10,470 nt of DNA from JBBSDV01 sp038240335 (GCA_038240335.1 JBBSDV010000116.1:1-10470); one strand, 5' to 3'; positions 1 to 6,629 are shown, counted from the stretch's first letter. Notes: generated by a model not told the origin, from the letters alone. Program-made: numbers and translations.

Positions 1-303
1 ATGCAGCCAACCGCGTCGTTGTGGCCCTCCAGCGGCGATCACACGCGGGGAGTGACGAGCGGGACGTTCTACGGCAACCTGCGGCGCTACTTGAAAGCTG
101 CCGGGCTTCCTCTTGCCGGCGTGCACATTTTCCGGCACTCGACCGCGAAGCTCCGACGCGACGCGGGTGAGTCGATCGAGAACGTCTCTCGTTTCCTCGA
201 CCACTCATCGCTGGCCGTCACGAGCGTGTACCTTCGGCGGCTGGAAGGTGAGGCGGACGGGAGTTGGGGAAAGGTGGCGGCGGCGATCGGCCTGCAAGCC
301 TAG
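1..303 (+). CDS. tyrosine recombinase (phage integrase family), C-terminal part, open at window start
   Basis: C-terminal catalytic part of a tyrosine site-specific recombinase, which cuts and rejoins DNA through a 3'-phosphotyrosine link. Seen: the HxxR motif at H42-R45, followed by the usual His of the RHS stretch, the third active-site His at H68 (in LDHSS) and the nucleophile Tyr77 in a VY.RR context. Their order and spacing match the family. The first active-site Arg and the beta-hairpin Lys are missing because they lie upstream. The ATG at base 1 is therefore probably an internal Met and the gene continues to the left, although a decayed fragment cannot be excluded. The stop TAG is at 301-303. 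The gene converges on the minus-strand gene ending at 345, with 41 bases between and no clear terminator. It is unrelated in mechanism to the serine recombinase at 1804, so two recombinase types lie within 3.4 kb, as expected of an accessory region. Confidence 0.85.
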   Translation: MQPTASLWPSSGDHTRGVTSGTFYGNLRRYLKAAGLPLAGVHIFRHSTAKLRRDAGESIENVSRFLDHSSLAVTSVYLRRLEGEADGSWGKVAAAIGLQA

Positions 304-344
304 TCGCTCGAGTCGCGCAACGCGCGTCGCCCAGCGGGCCGTGA

Positions 345-1493
345 CTATAATCGCTCGCCCTCGCGCACGCGGTGCTGTAGCACAGACAAGGCAAACGCAC
401 TCCGACGGTCGAATCTCTGTTGCATTGCGGCCTCGGCGCGCGCATAGTCACGCGCAAACCGACGCGCGTCCGTGTAGACCTGCGTCGGGCGCGCGACATT
501 CCATTCGTTTAAGATCGACCGCCAAGGCCCGCGCTCACCCAGCGACTCGACTCGCTGCTCGACGAACCAAAACACATCGAGACTCCGCGAAGATGGTGGT
601 CTGCGATGCGTATGTCGTGATCTAATTTGAAGGGAGCGGTAAAACGCCGCGACCGTCTTCGCTGGCACCCAGTTGCTCACGGTGATGACAACCTGGTCGT
701 TTTCTGCAGCGCCTCCAGTAGCATGAAGCGGGTAGATAAGCGGTGGTCGTCCGGTTAACACGTACCAGGCAGCTTGCGCCTCGGGCCATGCAAGGCTTTT
801 GTTGAGCTCAACGGAGATCTTCCGCAGCCAGTCGAGGATTGAACCCGGCCAACATCCCACGTCAGCGTTGCGATCACCGGGCGTGATGCTCAGGATCTCT
901 GTCCCGACGACCCGCTCACCATGCCAGAGCCCGCCTTGCATGGCAACGGAATACACCCATTCTTGCGTCGGTGGACCGACGGCGACGCGGGCGAAATAAC
1001 TGCGATTGAACACCGCGCGCTCCTCCACGATTGCTGCATCATGCCCGACCACGGCAACTTCGTGTTCGAGAAATTTCTCCAGGTGAAAGATGCGGGCCGC
1101 CGGCGAGCTCGTCAGCTGCCAAACTTCATCAAGGCTAAGTAGACGATTGTTGAGAACACGAGCCCGAAAGTCCCGGACGTCGTCGCGGGCGCGCGCAAGC
1201 CGCGCGACGAAAGCCGACCAAGCGAACGCGCGCCCGCCTTCATAGAGATTCATTTCGTGCTCGATTCCGTGGACGGAACGAGGCCGGGATACCGCCGGCT
1301 TGTTCCTCGTTGAATCGTAAACCGAGAGATATCGCTTCGCCGAGCGGACCAGGTCGTCGAACTCGTCCTCACTAGCGCCACTCATCGCCGCCGATACCGT
1401 GCGCTCAGCTACTAGCGCGTCCCAGACGGCGGCGGGTATTGTCTCCCTCCGCAGAACCTGGCAGAGGCGCGCGCGAAGCTGTTCTTCTGGCAT
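345..1493 (-). CDS. hypothetical protein, 382 residues, in the accessory block
   Basis: I do not recognise a named family. The protein has no signal peptide or membrane segment. The N-terminal 70 residues look helical and charged. The middle and C-terminal parts are rich in Trp. They include a WPEAQAAWYVLTG.PP stretch, then a beta-rich VVITVSNWVPAKTV segment, then a basic C-terminal helical part with W..ILNEWN and RRFARDYARAE. The last third resembles, from memory, unnamed proteins of high-GC Gram-positive and Chloroflexota mobile regions; this is recollection and not a search result. The start is ATG at 1493 because an in-frame TAA lies 12 bases upstream. The start has no good Shine-Dalgarno sequence, but a TAATAT -10-like box lies only about 6 bases upstream, so the transcript may be leaderless. 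A second, better ribosome site 30 bases upstream opens another frame (see 1412-1522). The gene diverges from the serine recombinase and may be cargo of the same element. Confidence 0.72.
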   Translation of the reverse strand: MPEEQLRARLCQVLRRETIPAAVWDALVAERTVSAAMSGASEDEFDDLVRSAKRYLSVYDSTRNKPAVSRPRSVHGIEHEMNLYEGGRAFAWSAFVARLARARDDVRDFRARVLNNRLLSLDEVWQLTSSPAARIFHLEKFLEHEVAVVGHDAAIVEERAVFNRSYFARVAVGPPTQEWVYSVAMQGGLWHGERVVGTEILSITPGDRNADVGCWPGSILDWLRKISVELNKSLAWPEAQAAWYVLTGRPPLIYPLHATGGAAENDQVVITVSNWVPAKTVAAFYRSLQIRSRHTHRRPPSSRSLDVFWFVEQRVESLGERGPWRSILNEWNVARPTQVYTDARRFARDYARAEAAMQQRFDRRSAFALSVLQHRVREGERL

Positions 1494-1522
1494 GACCCAA
1501 TATTAACACCGTTTTTGGACAC
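1412..1522 (-). CDS. possible 36-residue overlapping leader ORF with strong ribosome site
   Basis: A GTG at 1522-1520 (minus strand) has a textbook Shine-Dalgarno sequence, GGGAGG, at 1533-1528 with a 5-base spacer. It opens a 36-codon frame that overlaps the first 82 bases of the 382-residue gene in another frame. The product begins VSKNGVNIGS and ends in a Cys, Arg and Pro-rich stretch, and resembles no protein I know. It could be a regulatory leader peptide. It could also be the true start of the larger gene after a frameshift, or chance. The ribosome site is the only positive evidence. Confidence 0.22.
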   Translation of the reverse strand: MSKNGVNIGSCQKNSFARASARFCGGRQYPPPSGTR

Positions 1523-1606
1523 AGTATCCTCCCGCTGTTGAGCGATTGGACGCCAGTCGCCGGCGTAACAGACTCGCGCAGCTCGTCGCCAAAAACGGGG
1601 CGTTAA
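1503..1606. repeat. imperfect inverted repeat upstream of the minus-strand hypothetical gene
   Basis: CCGTTTTTGG at 1509-1518 is matched exactly by its reverse complement CCAAAAACGG at 1589-1598. The symmetry continues outward to TTAA at 1503-1506 and 1603-1606 with a small size difference, and 70 bases lie between the inner arms. The left arm sits just upstream of the start at 1493 and touches its -10-like box. It may be a paired operator, a recombinase arm site or a remnant of an insertion element; the sequence does not decide between them. Confidence 0.45.
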
Positions 1607-1694
1607 GCGATCCCCGACTAGTGCCATCGTCACGCTGGCCTCGTCGGTGGTGCTGATTTGACGGAGCCGACGCCCGGCTCCAGAGGTACTTGAT

Positions 1695-1744
1695 GTGAGG
1701 CACCCGGCGGAGCGTACATGTCACCTGCCGGGACGTGAGGCACC
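1695..1744. repeat. 10-bp direct repeat, 40 bp apart, before the serine recombinase gene
   Basis: GTGAGGCACC occurs at 1695-1704 and again at 1735-1744, exactly 40 bp start to start, on the same face of the helix. It lies 60-110 bases before the recombinase start. The rest of the gap 1494-1803 shows no convincing gene. The repeat could be a binding site for a regulator of the recombinase or part of an attachment site. Chance is possible. Confidence 0.4.
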
Positions 1745-1803
1745 TTTGTCACGGATCGTGATCGCGATGCTCCAGGACGCACTCGCCTACGAGGCCAAGA
1801 AGA

Positions 1804-3369
1804 ATGACCAGACGTCCGAGTAAGGCGCGGCCGATTGTCGACTTCGACGGCCTCCGCGGACTGCGAACCCGGTCATACATTCGCGAGTCGTCCCTGCGGC
1901 AGGTGAAAGCAGACCACTACGGTCCGGACACGCAACGTGCCGGCATCCGTCGATTCTGCGAGCGATGGCAACTTGCCTATCCTGATCGCGAATACTTCGA
2001 CGCAAGCAGCGGGCGCGGTACCGCCAAGCGCAACTTTCTCCACAGCGCGTTAGCCGAGGCTGACGAGTACGACGTCCTGCTCGTCTACATCACGTCGAGA
2101 AGCTTCAGGAACCGAGAAGATGCCCAGAGTTGGAAGCGCAAGTTCCGCGAGGCCGGGATCACGATCGTCTTTACCGAGCAAGGCATCATCTCCGGGCTGC
2201 CTCGCGACAAGTTGCTCGAAGGCTTCCACGAGATCATCGACGAGCAGTACAGCGACACCCAAGCCATGCTCATCTCCGGCGGACTGCGACAGAAGTTCGA
2301 GAAGGGCGGCGTCAACGGCGTGCAGTCCCTCGGCTATCGTCGCTTCCACGGCGAAGAGGGCGATCCGCTCAACGGCAGCCTGATTGTCGACGAAGCCAAG
2401 AGACCAGCCGTGCGCGCCGTCGTCGATCGCTACCTGACAAGACGATACTCCGCTGCGGCGATCGCGCTCGACATCAACCTCCAGGTCGATGAGCACGGCT
2501 GTCCCCTTTACACCACACGGCTAGGACGTCCCTTCACCAAGGGCAGCGTCGAGGAGATCCTGCGCAATCGCACGTACACGGGCGTAACCGTGTGGCGCCC
2601 AGGCACGCCAGAAGAGGAAGTGCGGCCGGGTACCCACGAGGTACTAATCACAATTGAGGAATGGGCAGAGATCGAACGCATCCGCGCGCGTCGGACGACG
2701 GTACGGGGACGCCGGCCTGTTTCCCGCTCTTACCCGCTATCCAGACCGTCGCGGTGCTTTTACTGCCGTGCTTCGTTCGCTGGTGACACCGGCGGTCGCC
2801 TCGGCTCTCGACGCCTCCGCCACGCCATTTCGGTGCTCTGCGACAATCCTCGCCGGTCCTTCGCCGTCGACCCCTTGGAAGCACAGATGACCGCTCTGCT
2901 AACGGAGCGCATGCGGCTTCCGGACGACTGGCAGCAGGTCTACCTGAAGGCGGTTGGTTCGCCTGCACCGGCGGGAAAGCGTTGCTCGGCCGAACGCGGG
3001 CGACTGGAACGCGCCCTCGAGAAGCTGAAGGATCTGTACACCTGGCAGGATATGACGCGAGAGGAATACCACCGACAGAAGGACGAGATCGACCATCAAC
3101 TTGCGGCGATCGCGTCTCCATCATCCGGTCCGGTCGCGTTGGTCGACGTTCGGCGTGCAGCCGAACTGCTACTTGATCCGGGCGCTCTCTGGTCGCATCC
3201 CGGCGTCAGTGGCAAGCGGCGCGAGGAGTTCATTGACGAAGTTTTCGAGGAGATCTTGCTCGATGAGAACGGCATTCGCCGGGTCACAACGCGAGACGAA
3301 TATCGGGTGCTGGTCGCAGTTGCTGAAGGTGAACCTTGGGGGGGAAATGGTCGGGGCGACAGGATTTGA
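1804..3369 (+). CDS. large serine recombinase (resolvase, recombinase and zinc-ribbon type)
   Basis: A site-specific integrase or transposase of the large serine recombinase family, which makes double-strand breaks through 5'-phosphoserine links. The N-terminal resolvase domain (about residues 20-165) has the YIRES motif with catalytic Ser29, Gln33, an Arg at 76, and the SR..R pair Arg99/Arg102. The recombinase domain follows (about 180-310, with GYRR and FTKGSVEEILRNRTYTG). Then comes a zinc-ribbon-like region (C318, C321, H340, C346), where the usual third Cys seems replaced by His. A charged coiled-coil segment lies at about 385-425. The length of 521 is normal for the family. The start is ATG 1804: a stop (TGA 1759-1761) closes the frame upstream, and a weak GA-rich stretch precedes it. 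The last six codons and the stop lie inside the tRNA-Pro gene on the other strand, so the native C-terminus may have been set by integration. It is the likely mobility gene of the element. Confidence 0.93.
   Translation: MTRRPSKARPIVDFDGLRGLRTRSYIRESSLRQVKADHYGPDTQRAGIRRFCERWQLAYPDREYFDASSGRGTAKRNFLHSALAEADEYDVLLVYITSRSFRNREDAQSWKRKFREAGITIVFTEQGIISGLPRDKLLEGFHEIIDEQYSDTQAMLISGGLRQKFEKGGVNGVQSLGYRRFHGEEGDPLNGSLIVDEAKRPAVRAVVDRYLTRRYSAAAIALDINLQVDEHGCPLYTTRLGRPFTKGSVEEILRNRTYTGVTVWRPGTPEEEVRPGTHEVLITIEEWAEIERIRARRTTVRGRRPVSRSYPLSRPSRCFYCRASFAGDTGGRLGSRRLRHAISVLCDNPRRSFAVDPLEAQMTALLTERMRLPDDWQQVYLKAVGSPAPAGKRCSAERGRLERALEKLKDLYTWQDMTREEYHRQKDEIDHQLAAIASPSSGPVALVDVRRAAELLLDPGALWSHPGVSGKRREEFIDEVFEEILLDENGIRRVTTRDEYRVLVAVAEGEPWGGNGRGDRI
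3348..3369. other. putative attachment junction of the integrated element at the tRNA 3' end
   Basis: The 3' part of the tRNA-Pro gene abuts and overlaps the end of the recombinase gene. tRNA 3' ends are classic targets for integrating elements, which restore the tRNA sequence on insertion. Here everything left of the tRNA looks accessory, while TetR, ClC, trpS and trpE to the right look chromosomal. I found no second copy of the tRNA 3' segment in 1-3340, so the other attachment site would lie outside the window. The crossover point cannot be seen. Confidence 0.45.
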
Positions 3370-3424
3370 ACCTGCGACCTCCTGACCCCCAGTCAGGTGC
3401 GCTACCGGGCTGCGCTACACCCCG
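3348..3424 (-). tRNA. tRNA-Pro, anticodon GGG
   Basis: Read on the minus strand, all arms fold. The 7-bp acceptor stem is CGGGGTG with CGCCCCG (one G-U pair). The D stem is GCGC/GCGC. The anticodon stem CCTGA/TCAGG holds loop CTGGGGG, giving anticodon GGG with G37, typical of Pro. The T arm has loop TTCAAAT. Discriminator A73 (base 3351) is followed by an encoded CCA (3350-3348). The gene is complete and should be functional; it reads CCC and CCU codons. Its 3' end faces the serine recombinase and overlaps that gene by 22 bases. Confidence 0.96.
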
Positions 3425-3435
3425 AACGCCCGCAG

Positions 3436-3464
3436 TTTATCACGCCGCGGCGTGTGATCGCGAA
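3436..3464 (-). promoter_or_regulatory. candidate promoter of tRNA-Pro
   Basis: On the minus strand GATAAA (3441-3436) lies 11 bases before the mature tRNA 5' end, where a -10 box is expected. A weak -35 match, TTCGCG (3464-3459), stands 17 bases upstream. The spacer contains a perfect 14-bp palindrome (3441-3454). Confidence 0.33.
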
Positions 3465-3572
3465 GGCGCCCAAACAGCGCGGCGTACGCTCTGGCGCGAG
3501 ACAACGTTGGCGGTCACCGCCGTTGGATGCCGCACACGCCGCGAAGTTTGGCTCTAGCTTCATGCCGCGTGT
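3441..3572. promoter_or_regulatory. candidate operator sites upstream of tetR
   Basis: A perfect palindrome, CACGCCGCGGCGTG, lies at 3441-3454. Its half with two more bases (CGCGGCGTGTG, 3446-3456) recurs exactly as the reverse complement CACACGCCGCG at 3533-3543, and a shorter form, CCGCGTGT, is at 3565-3572. Palindromes of about this size upstream of their own gene are typical TetR-family operators, so autoregulation of the tetR-ClC pair is a reasonable inference. The high GC content raises the chance of accidental matches. Confidence 0.38.
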
Positions 3573-3584
3573 ATGGTGTGCGTA

Positions 3585-4169
3585 ATGACTGCCCAGTCAG
3601 CCAGCCCGCACGACCCCGACAAGCGCGCCCGCCTCATTGAGTCGGCGGCGGCCTTGTTCAGTCGCGTTGGCTTCGAGCGCGCCGGTGTGGACGAAATCGC
3701 CCAGGGCGCCGGTGTCGCAAAGGGCACCGTGTATTTGTATTTCAGGAGCAAGGCCGACCTGTTTCATGCCATCCTCGACGAATTGAAGCGCCTCACCGAT
3801 GAGAGGCCATCCGGCCACCAGCAGCGCGAGCCGGAGGACGAGCTCCGCCAGGCGGTGCGCGCGCAGCTCTCGGCCGCGGCGGAGTCACCCGAGCTCTTCC
3901 GTTGCTACACCAGCGCGCTCTTCGGCGTGAACCGCGACTTCCAGCACGCTGCCCTCGTCATCTTTCAATCGCAACAGGACCAGGTGGCAGGCATTCTGCG
4001 TCGCCACCACGTCAACGCGCGCCGCACGCGACAGATCGACCACCGGGCCGCCTTGTTCCTTTCGGCGATCCTGGCGGCGGCGCTTACGAGCGGCCTCGAG
4101 GGCGGACGCGCTCGCAACAGTGAGGATGAAGCGGCGCTCCTGGCGCTGGTGAGGGAGCCGCTCGCATGA
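3585..4169 (+). CDS. TetR/AcrR-family transcriptional regulator
   Basis: A one-component DNA-binding regulator, usually a ligand-released repressor. The N-terminal helix-turn-helix is textbook: an ARLIESAAALFSRVGFE helix, then VDEIAQGAGVAKGTVYLYFRSKADLF, in the first 60 residues. The remaining 130 residues are the ligand-binding and dimer domain, which does not reveal its ligand. I prefer ATG 3585, giving 194 residues, with a weak GGTG six bases upstream. ATG 3573 is in frame and would add only MVCV. The stop overlaps the ClC start as ATGA (4166-4169), so the two genes are probably translated together. This points to ClC as the main target, perhaps under acid, chloride or toxic-ion stress; that role is inference. 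Palindromic candidate operators lie upstream. Confidence 0.92.
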   Translation: MTAQSASPHDPDKRARLIESAAALFSRVGFERAGVDEIAQGAGVAKGTVYLYFRSKADLFHAILDELKRLTDERPSGHQQREPEDELRQAVRAQLSAAAESPELFRCYTSALFGVNRDFQHAALVIFQSQQDQVAGILRRHHVNARRTRQIDHRAALFLSAILAAALTSGLEGGRARNSEDEAALLALVREPLA

Positions 4170-5980
4170 CGATGTTTGCCTCTGCGCGGAGCAGGATGCC
4201 GGCGGATTGGCGCGCCGTTCTGTTGGGTGGCTACTTCCGTAAGTGGATGATCCTGGGCGTGCTTATCGGCATCGTCGCCGGTGTCGGCGCCATCGTGTTT
4301 TTCGAATCGATCGCGTTGATGACCCGCCTCTTCCTGGGCGGCATTGTCGATTACTCCGCCCCGGCGCCCGCGGGCGAGGCAGCAACAATCGCGAGCGACC
4401 CGGGCCGGCGCTGGCTCATTCCCGTCGTGACGACGATCGGCGGCCTGATCGCGGGTCTCATCGTCTTCACGCTGGCGCCTGAGGCCGAGGGCCACGGCAC
4501 GGACGCCGCCATCGACGCGTTCCATCACAAGGGCGGCAAGATCCGCAGCCGCATCCCACCCATAAAGCTGATCGCGTCGGCGATCACGATCGGTTCCGGA
4601 GGCAGCGCCGGTCGCGAGGGACCGACAGCGCAGATTGCCGCCGGTTTCGGATCATGGCTGGGCGACGCACTCCAGCTGTCGCCCCAGGACCGCCGCATCG
4701 CCCTCGCCGTCGGCATGGGGGCCGGGATCGGCGCGATCTTCAAAGCGCCGCTCGGCGGCGCTGTGCTGTCGGCCGAGATCCTGTATCTCCGCGACTTCGA
4801 GCTCGAGGCGATCGTGCCGGGTTTCATCGCTTCGGTAATCGGCTACGCGATTTTCGGGGCCTGGTCGGGATGGACGCCCGTCTTCGGAGACGCCGGCGGC
4901 TTGCGGTTCACCCACCCGGAGTCGCTCGTCTGGTACGCCGTGCTCGGGCTCGCCGCGGGCGCGGTGGGAGTCCTGTACGCCAAGTTCTTCTATGCGACGC
5001 GTGATGCCTTCCACCACCTCGGCATCCCGCCGCATCTCAAGCCCGCGCTCGGCGGCCTCGGCGTCGGTCTGATGGGCCTCGCCTTTCCGCAGGTGCTCGC
5101 GATGGGGTACGGATGGGTGCAATTCTCCATCAACGGCAACACCGCAGAGCTCGCAACAGGGACGATGCTGGCTCTCATCTTCCTCAAGATCCTGGCGACG
5201 TCACTGACGATCGGCTCCGGCGGCAGTGGCGGCGTGTTCGCTCCAGGACTATTCATCGGTGGCATGCTCGGCGGCGCAATGTGGGGCCTGCTGCACTCGC
5301 ATGTCGGCTGGCTGCCGTCGACGCCAGCGCCCTTCGTCATCGTCGGCATGGTCGCCCTCTTCGGCGGCGTGGCCAAGGCGCCGATCGCCGTCGTACTGAT
5401 GGTCGCGGAGATGACGGGAGAGTTCTCGATGATCGTTCCGGCGATGATCGCCGTCAGCATCGCGTACCTCGTCACCGGCGACATCGGGATCTACGAGAAC
5501 CAGGTGCCGACACGGGCGGACTCTCCCGCGCACCGTGCGGAATACCTCGTGCCGCTCATCACATCCGTGCGGGTGAGGGATGCGATGCGGCGCGGAGTTC
5601 TGACCGCAGCGCCGGGTGACTCCATTGCGGATATCGAGCAGCAAATGGAGGAGAGGCACGTGCGCAGCGTCCCGGTGCTCGAGCACGATCGGCTGGTGGC
5701 GATGTTCACCGCGACGGACGCGTTGCGCGCTCACCGCCTCGGCGGGACGCTCGTTTCGGACGCTATGACGCGCGCCGTTCTCGTCGCCTATCCCGACGAG
5801 TCGCTGCACGACGCTTTGATCCGGATGAGCCACGCGAACATCTCGCGCCTGCCGGTAGTGGAGCGAGATCATGCGGACCGGGTGATCGGCGTCATCGCCA
5901 TTCGCGATGTAGCGGGCGCGATGGACCGCGAAGTCGCGGCGCTGGCGGAAGCGAATCTGCGGGCGACGAACCATATCTGA
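4166..5980 (+). CDS. ClC-family chloride channel or transporter with tandem CBS domains
   Basis: An integral membrane protein that moves chloride (some family members move other anions). It has 604 residues: about 450 of ClC membrane domain, then two CBS domains (about 470-525 and 530-590), which often bind adenine nucleotides and gate the pore. The ion-path motifs are present. GHGTD at 109-113 stands in for GSGIP, so His110 replaces the chloride-binding Ser. GREGP at 149-153 holds gating Glu151. A GGVFAPG segment matches GxFxP, and Tyr443 matches the inner-gate Tyr of the E. coli protein. In APLGGAVLSAEI the position of the internal proton glutamate (E203 in E. coli) is Ile205, as in channel-type members that carry Val there. 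Whether this one is a passive channel or an exchanger is open. It starts at ATG 4166, overlapping tetR by four bases. No clear terminator follows it. Confidence 0.95.
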   Translation: MTMFASARSRMPADWRAVLLGGYFRKWMILGVLIGIVAGVGAIVFFESIALMTRLFLGGIVDYSAPAPAGEAATIASDPGRRWLIPVVTTIGGLIAGLIVFTLAPEAEGHGTDAAIDAFHHKGGKIRSRIPPIKLIASAITIGSGGSAGREGPTAQIAAGFGSWLGDALQLSPQDRRIALAVGMGAGIGAIFKAPLGGAVLSAEILYLRDFELEAIVPGFIASVIGYAIFGAWSGWTPVFGDAGGLRFTHPESLVWYAVLGLAAGAVGVLYAKFFYATRDAFHHLGIPPHLKPALGGLGVGLMGLAFPQVLAMGYGWVQFSINGNTAELATGTMLALIFLKILATSLTIGSGGSGGVFAPGLFIGGMLGGAMWGLLHSHVGWLPSTPAPFVIVGMVALFGGVAKAPIAVVLMVAEMTGEFSMIVPAMIAVSIAYLVTGDIGIYENQVPTRADSPAHRAEYLVPLITSVRVRDAMRRGVLTAAPGDSIADIEQQMEERHVRSVPVLEHDRLVAMFTATDALRAHRLGGTLVSDAMTRAVLVAYPDESLHDALIRMSHANISRLPVVERDHADRVIGVIAIRDVAGAMDREVAALAEANLRATNHI

Positions 5981-6223
5981 TCGCGCAGAGCGAGGACTGG
6001 CTCGGTGCGGTAGGCGATCGCGACACCCGTGCGTCTCCCTGCCCAGGCGGCACGAGATGCGCCTCGAACCCCCGCACCACAATCCTTCCGCGGCAAGTGA
6101 TCCGGAGCGACGGCGCTTCTGAACTTCGCACGAAAAGCGACACACTGGCATGACGAACGTCACGCGAACGCAAGCGGGAGCTGCTTAGACTGAGGCATAT
6201 CGAGCCAATCGACGGGAGGCAGC

Positions 6224-6577
6224 GTGACCGAAGACAATCGCACCGCACACGAGACCGGATCCGCCAGCGAGCGGGTCAGCGACGAACCGGCCGATCAGCG
6301 CATCCAGTACGACGAGCTGCGGCGCGAGGAGAGCGAGGGTGCCATCGGCGAAAGGCCCCGATCGACCGCCCCGGCTTCCGAGGATGGCCCGCTGCAGACG
6401 AACCAGGATCGCGCGGGCGAGAATACGTGGCGCGCGCGCGGCGGCGACGATCGGCAGGTCAGCGACAACGGCGCGCAGTTCACGACCGACGGCGCGTCGT
6501 CGAGCCAGAAGCAGCAGCGTGTCGAACGCTCCGCCGGCACCGATGTCGGCACCGACGAGACCAGTGGCGACCGGTAG
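6224..6577 (+). CDS. small, highly hydrophilic hypothetical protein (117 residues)
   Basis: Unknown function. GTG 6224 is chosen because a strong Shine-Dalgarno sequence, GGGAGG, lies at 6214-6219, four bases before it. The protein has no Cys, no predicted membrane or signal segment and very few large hydrophobic residues. It is dominated by Asp, Glu, Arg, Ser, Thr, Gln and Gly, so it should be intrinsically disordered, like some desiccation- or stress-linked proteins; that comparison rests on composition only. A TAGACT box at 6186-6191, the same hexamer as the -10 of the T-box promoter, could be its -10, although no matching -35 is visible. A TGACG-AA-CGTCA palindrome at 6151-6162 may be an operator. 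It is a single gene between ClC and the T-box leader. The ribosome site is the best evidence that it is real. Confidence 0.62.
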   Translation: MTEDNRTAHETGSASERVSDEPADQRIQYDELRREESEGAIGERPRSTAPASEDGPLQTNQDRAGENTWRARGGDDRQVSDNGAQFTTDGASSSQKQQRVERSAGTDVGTDETSGDR

Positions 6578-6629
6578 CGGCGTGCTCCTGACAGCGCGTC
6601 CTCTCCGCCGTCCGACTGGACAAGCGGGT

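Noticed and set aside
1596..1602. CGGGGCG match to the tRNA-Pro 3' end as a second attachment site
   Set aside because: Seven GC-rich bases are expected by chance, and the match does not extend on either side.
1758..1823. Short frame (GTG, 21 residues, ending KKNDQTSE) overlapping the serine recombinase start
   Set aside because: There is no ribosome site and it is very short. It could be a coupling leader, but nothing supports it.
3336..3557. Open frame starting MGGKWSGRQDLNLRPPDP and a sister frame ending GATGFEPATS
   Set aside because: Both are antisense readings of the tRNA-Pro gene. These peptide strings are well-known false proteins that arise from tRNA genes.
5998..6090. Possible tRNA-like T arm (GGGGTTCGAG on the minus strand) after the ClC gene
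   Set aside because: No matching acceptor, D or anticodon arms could be folded around it.
5249..6163. 304-codon minus-strand open frame across the end of the ClC gene
   Set aside because: It lies antisense to strong CBS and ClC coding sequence, and its Arg/His-rich product is typical of high-GC shadow frames.
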